Origin: Pempheris klunzingeri
Taxonomy: Eukaryota > Chordata > Actinopteri > Acropomatiformes > Pempheridae
Reading direction: 5' to 3'
Assembly: GCF_042242105.1 (NCBI RefSeq)
Contig: NC_092013.1
Location: 8,764,618-8,828,617 of the forward strand
DNA: 64,000 nt
This document shows, in pieces, positions 60,622-64,000 of this stretch (the stretch's first letter is position 1; each line of letters starts with the position of its first letter). The notes under the pieces were generated by a model that saw only the letters and a list, made by a program, of their open reading frames with translations, did no database searches and was not told where the DNA came from. Made by a program: the position numbers and the translations under genes.

Positions 60622-60792
60622 ATGCTGTCCAACGCACAGAACCAGCCACTGTTTCCCAGCCCGGCCGGCCAGATGAAGAAAAACTCCATAACAGAAGACT
60701 ACACGGTGACCAGCCAGGTGCTGGGGCTGGGCATAAATGGCAAAGTCCTGGAGATCTTTCAGAAGAAGACTGGAGACAAGTATGCCCTGAAG
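60622..60792 (+). CDS. mapkapk2: MAPKAPK2 (MK2) first coding exon, 57 residues, 3'-partial
   Basis: MK2 is activated by p38 MAPK and controls cytokine mRNA stability through tristetraprolin and HSP27. The exon begins MLSNAQNQPLF and continues KKNSITEDYTVTSQVLGLGI with NGKV (glycine-rich loop) up to YALK, where Lys57 is the ATP-binding lysine. The donor AAG|GTAGGT is phase 0. In human MK2 a long proline-rich stretch lies between MLSN and IKKN; here only about a dozen residues occupy it. MAPKAPK3 is the alternative, but MLSN, the loop sequence and the gene order fit MAPKAPK2. The remaining exons lie past the right edge. Confidence 0.92.
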
Positions 60793-63700
60793 GTAGGTGA
60801 TATCTCTCTATCTCTCTATCTATCTCCACTTGCAGGAGCAAACTATCATCACAGACCACACAGCTTTTGAGGGTCACACACCGACATTATTCAAATAAAA
60901 ACACCTGAAAAGATGAGTCAATTCATTGCTAAGTGGTTTGACATTTGTTTGCAGCAACTATGATAGCAGATTAGGCACTTAAGTAATTTCTTTTCCAAGC
61001 ATAAATGTCAAAAATGCTACTGATTCGAGCTTTATTGCGAATATTTTCTGGTTTTCTTAGTCTTCTGTCATAGTAAATTGAATGCAGTTAGACTTTGAGT
61101 TGCTGGTCGCCCTCAACAAGTAACATCACCCACTGTGCAGCTCTTATCTGCTTTAGAGGCTTGTGATAGTGATGGTCTATCCATCTCGCTGGCTGTGATC
61201 ACTCTACCAGTAAAACAACCAAATGTTTGCTTATCAGTTATTAGCAGCAGATCTGCATTTTAAACCCCACTTGTAGGATAAAGAGATGTTTTATATTTAG
61301 TGTTTTGCATTTTCTAAGGATGAAAATGTTCAAACAGATGCACTGCCACCTCAGCTGCGATGCGCTGCCCCTTGTTTCAGGTCCAGGGCCGGTTTTGTGA
61401 TTTTTGACACTGTTTCTCAATCTGCTCAAGCATTTTCCTGCATTATGCATCGATAACTGTATCATCCACCTTTTTAGTGTGATAAGTAAACATTGCTTGG
61501 TAGTTTCAGCCTTCTGTTTGTGCTGTGGATTTAAATGTTAGTCCTCTCCTGTATCCTGTTAATTAAAAAAGAAAAGCTTAGGATGGGCTGTGAACTGACT
61601 CTGCAGTGTCAGGAGCTACCTCTAGAGATCATTTTCCGTACCCGTCAATGATTGATAAAGGGCAAACGTCCCAACAGCTATACACACACACACAGGTGAC
61701 CGAAACATGACCCAGTGAAGCCATTTATTACTGCAGGTTATTTCTTTATTATTATCGAAAGGATCAGAATAAGTATTGCACATACTCTTCCCCAAGTGAA
61801 TCACAGCCTGGGAACATCCTGTGTGGTGGTTCAAACTGAAATTCAGTCAGACTAAATGGGTCACAGCTTTGCGCACTATCCGTAAGCACGCACACCGTTA
61901 TTCAAATCTGCTGGATGTTGTCGTATTCTGTTGAACCATGTGTTTTTATGTTGGTAAGCCATGTTGAGCTGCAATTAGCGAATATTTTCATTTAATGATC
62001 CATCTGGCCGCTTTTTTTTTGTCCATTAGTGGATTATTCGTTTGCTCTGTAAAATGTGTTTCCCAGTGCCTCTTGGTGACGCCTCCAAATGTCTTGTTTT
62101 TGTTTGATCATCAGTTTCAAACTCGGATATTAAATTCACAGTGATAACAAAACAAAAAATGGCAATTCCAGAATTTTTTGGAACCTGACTTTTGTGCTCA
62201 AAGTAAATCAAACAATTATTTGTTTATCAAAATAGCTGCTAATTTTCTAAGTAGCCAGTTGACTAATCGATTAATTGTAATTATTTAAGCTCTAAAGCCA
62301 TGTATAATTAGTGTCAAACACAGTCAAATTGCACACTCTATGAAATCACAGTGGCTTGTGAAGTGTCTTTTCACAAGACTTCAGCTATTTCTCAAGATTA
62401 GGTAGAAAGTATTAATGCTCAGGGTTGTAGAGTGTTGCAGTGAAGGTGTTTGGGTCAAGTGTACCTTTGAGCTGAGAGCTGCTGTCACTGCAACCCCAGT
62501 CAGGTACAGGTCCAAAAGCAGTATACAGAGAGAAAAGAGAGGTTGTCTGCTCAGTGAATATTCTGAGCTCCCCAAAATGTTATGACTTTAACCTTGCCTT
62601 CATCAAGCAAGCTATTAAACGTCCTAACGTGTCTCTTTTAAATCATATGCAGATAGCTAAAAAACATTTTCTCCTCCTTTTCAGCCCAGCTCAAACATCC
62701 AGACTTTCTAAGGCCCCAGTACAACCAATAAACCTACTGCCCCACCGGAGAAAATGTTAGCACTCCAAAAAAGGACAAAGAGTTTTGTCCAAGGCATGAC
62801 AATGAGATCGCACATAGTTATTCAAGACAATTTCCTAGTCGTCCTCCAATTCTCCTAATCATATTTAAGTACAGTTACAAAATTCTTATGTTTCTCGCTT
62901 CTTTGTTACTGCACATTGTGAATTTATTTTGAAGTGACATGACAAATACCCTGTTCAGACAAACTAACATGATCTAATTTGGATCAGGGGCTCGTATCAG
63001 CGCACGTCATTGCTCTCTGATCCTGGGGTGGACGTAGGTCGGATGCTACAGTGAAGTGGTGTCTCTTTAAGGAATGGAAATTAATTAAAGGTTACCAAGT
63101 GCCTAAATTTTTTATTTTTTTTAAATCATTTTACTGAAGTATTGAAAGGGAGAGCGAAATTATCAAGAAAGTGCACATGTGGATGATCAAGAGAGTGGGA
63201 ACAGAGCTCTGACGATTATTCAGTGTAATTCAATGTGATTCACTGCTTTGTCAAAAAAAAAAAAACGTGTAAAAAATGGCATTAAAATGTAGCATGTGCT
63301 AAAGATTTTATGGTGGAATTAATTATCATATCAGCCAAATGATCACAGTACACTATATATTTAAAATGGTGAAGTCCTAAAATTTGATTAAGATATGCAT
63401 ATGCAGTGTATCAGTGGCACGATCTCAACCTGCTACAATGACCAGTGGCTTCACCACTACAAACAGATGTTGCCCAGTCAGGCTTTATTGTTTAATTTGT
63501 GTACAGTATCATGCACATAACATCTGGGAAATGTGGGGAAAAAAAGTTGCCGATCAAACTGTGTTTGGTCCTTTTGTTTTATGGTTTGCAGAAAGAAAGG
63601 ACGGGAAAAGAGAGCCGTGTTTTCAGAATAAATCTCAGTTTTTTTGTAACAAAACTGTGTGATATGAGTGCAAAAACAGACAGGTATATTCTTGATGTAA

Positions 63701-64000
63701 ATCATATGCTGTGCCACTAACTCGAGTAGAGCATGTATGATGCTACGTGTGCACTATTAGTGCAGCTGAATATGTAGTCTGACAATCAGGGTGCTACTTG
63801 GTAAATTTGTCTAAATCACAAAGGCACTGTGTGATCAGAAAATTAAGGGAAACCTTTACGAAGAAGTTCTGTTTGTTTCACTCATTACGGAGTGCTTTTA
63901 ATACTTGATCTGCATTCTTCTCATTTTTCATATGGCTCTCTGGCTTGTAGCTGTATTTAGGCTGCTGAGATATTCATGCCTTAGCGGGATTCTGCCATGC
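60793..64000 (+). other. MAPKAPK2 intron 1 (open at right edge)
   Basis: More than 3.2 kb without a second exon; long first introns are usual for this gene. The only recognised feature is a dispersed repeat at 61970-62297. Confidence 0.75.
61970..62297 (+). repeat. Dispersed repeat, GCTGCAAC family, copy 4
   Basis: Blocks TGACGCCTCCAAATGTCTTG, TATCAAAATAGCTGCTAATT and GACTAATCGATTAATTGTAA, ending TTTAAGCTCTAA, match the 3' half of this fish repeat. It is the most complete 3' end in the window. Confidence 0.55.

Overview
The window is vertebrate nuclear DNA, almost certainly from a ray-finned (teleost) fish. Its genes are split into small exons with GT-AG introns. The noncoding DNA is full of (CA)n/(TG)n microsatellites, and it holds remnants of teleost-type SINEs, L2-like LINEs and foldback MITEs. 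All genes lie on the + strand and all products belong to animal signalling families. No prokaryotic, CRISPR, phage or viral gene was seen.

Layout: (1) 1-1996, the last eight coding exons of IKBKE (IKK-epsilon), followed by a poly(A) signal at 2130 and a pure (TG)n tract of about 174 bp. (2) 4467-29098, RASSF5 (NORE1/RAPL). The long isoform starts in a GC-rich exon at 4467, which encodes half of a C1 zinc finger. The short RAPL-type isoform starts from its own exon at 21586. Both share the RA and SARAH exons at 27513-29098. A third possible first exon lies at 11089-11374. (3) 34613-42315, DYRK3, with six coding exons, a GC-rich promoter/5'UTR from about 33660, and a protein of about 600 residues. 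(4) 60622-60792, the first coding exon of MAPKAPK2 (MK2); the rest of that gene lies beyond the right edge.

The order IKBKE-RASSF5-DYRK3-MAPKAPK2 matches human 1q32.1. The exception is EIF2D, which sits between RASSF5 and DYRK3 in human and is not visible here. The genes encode an innate-immune kinase, a Ras/Rap effector that binds MST kinases, a condensate-dissolving dual-specificity kinase, and a p38-activated kinase. They are linked by ancestral synteny and are not an operon.

About 15.5 kb between DYRK3 and MAPKAPK2 (44.4-59.9 kb) has no recognisable gene. The points most worth following up are a convergent pair of consensus CTCF motifs around DYRK3 (32097 + and 57870 -), the unrecognised RASSF5 first-exon candidate, and a 49-codon open segment with a good splice acceptor inside a DYRK3 intron. 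I found no clearly new biological system; most of the window is a conserved vertebrate locus.
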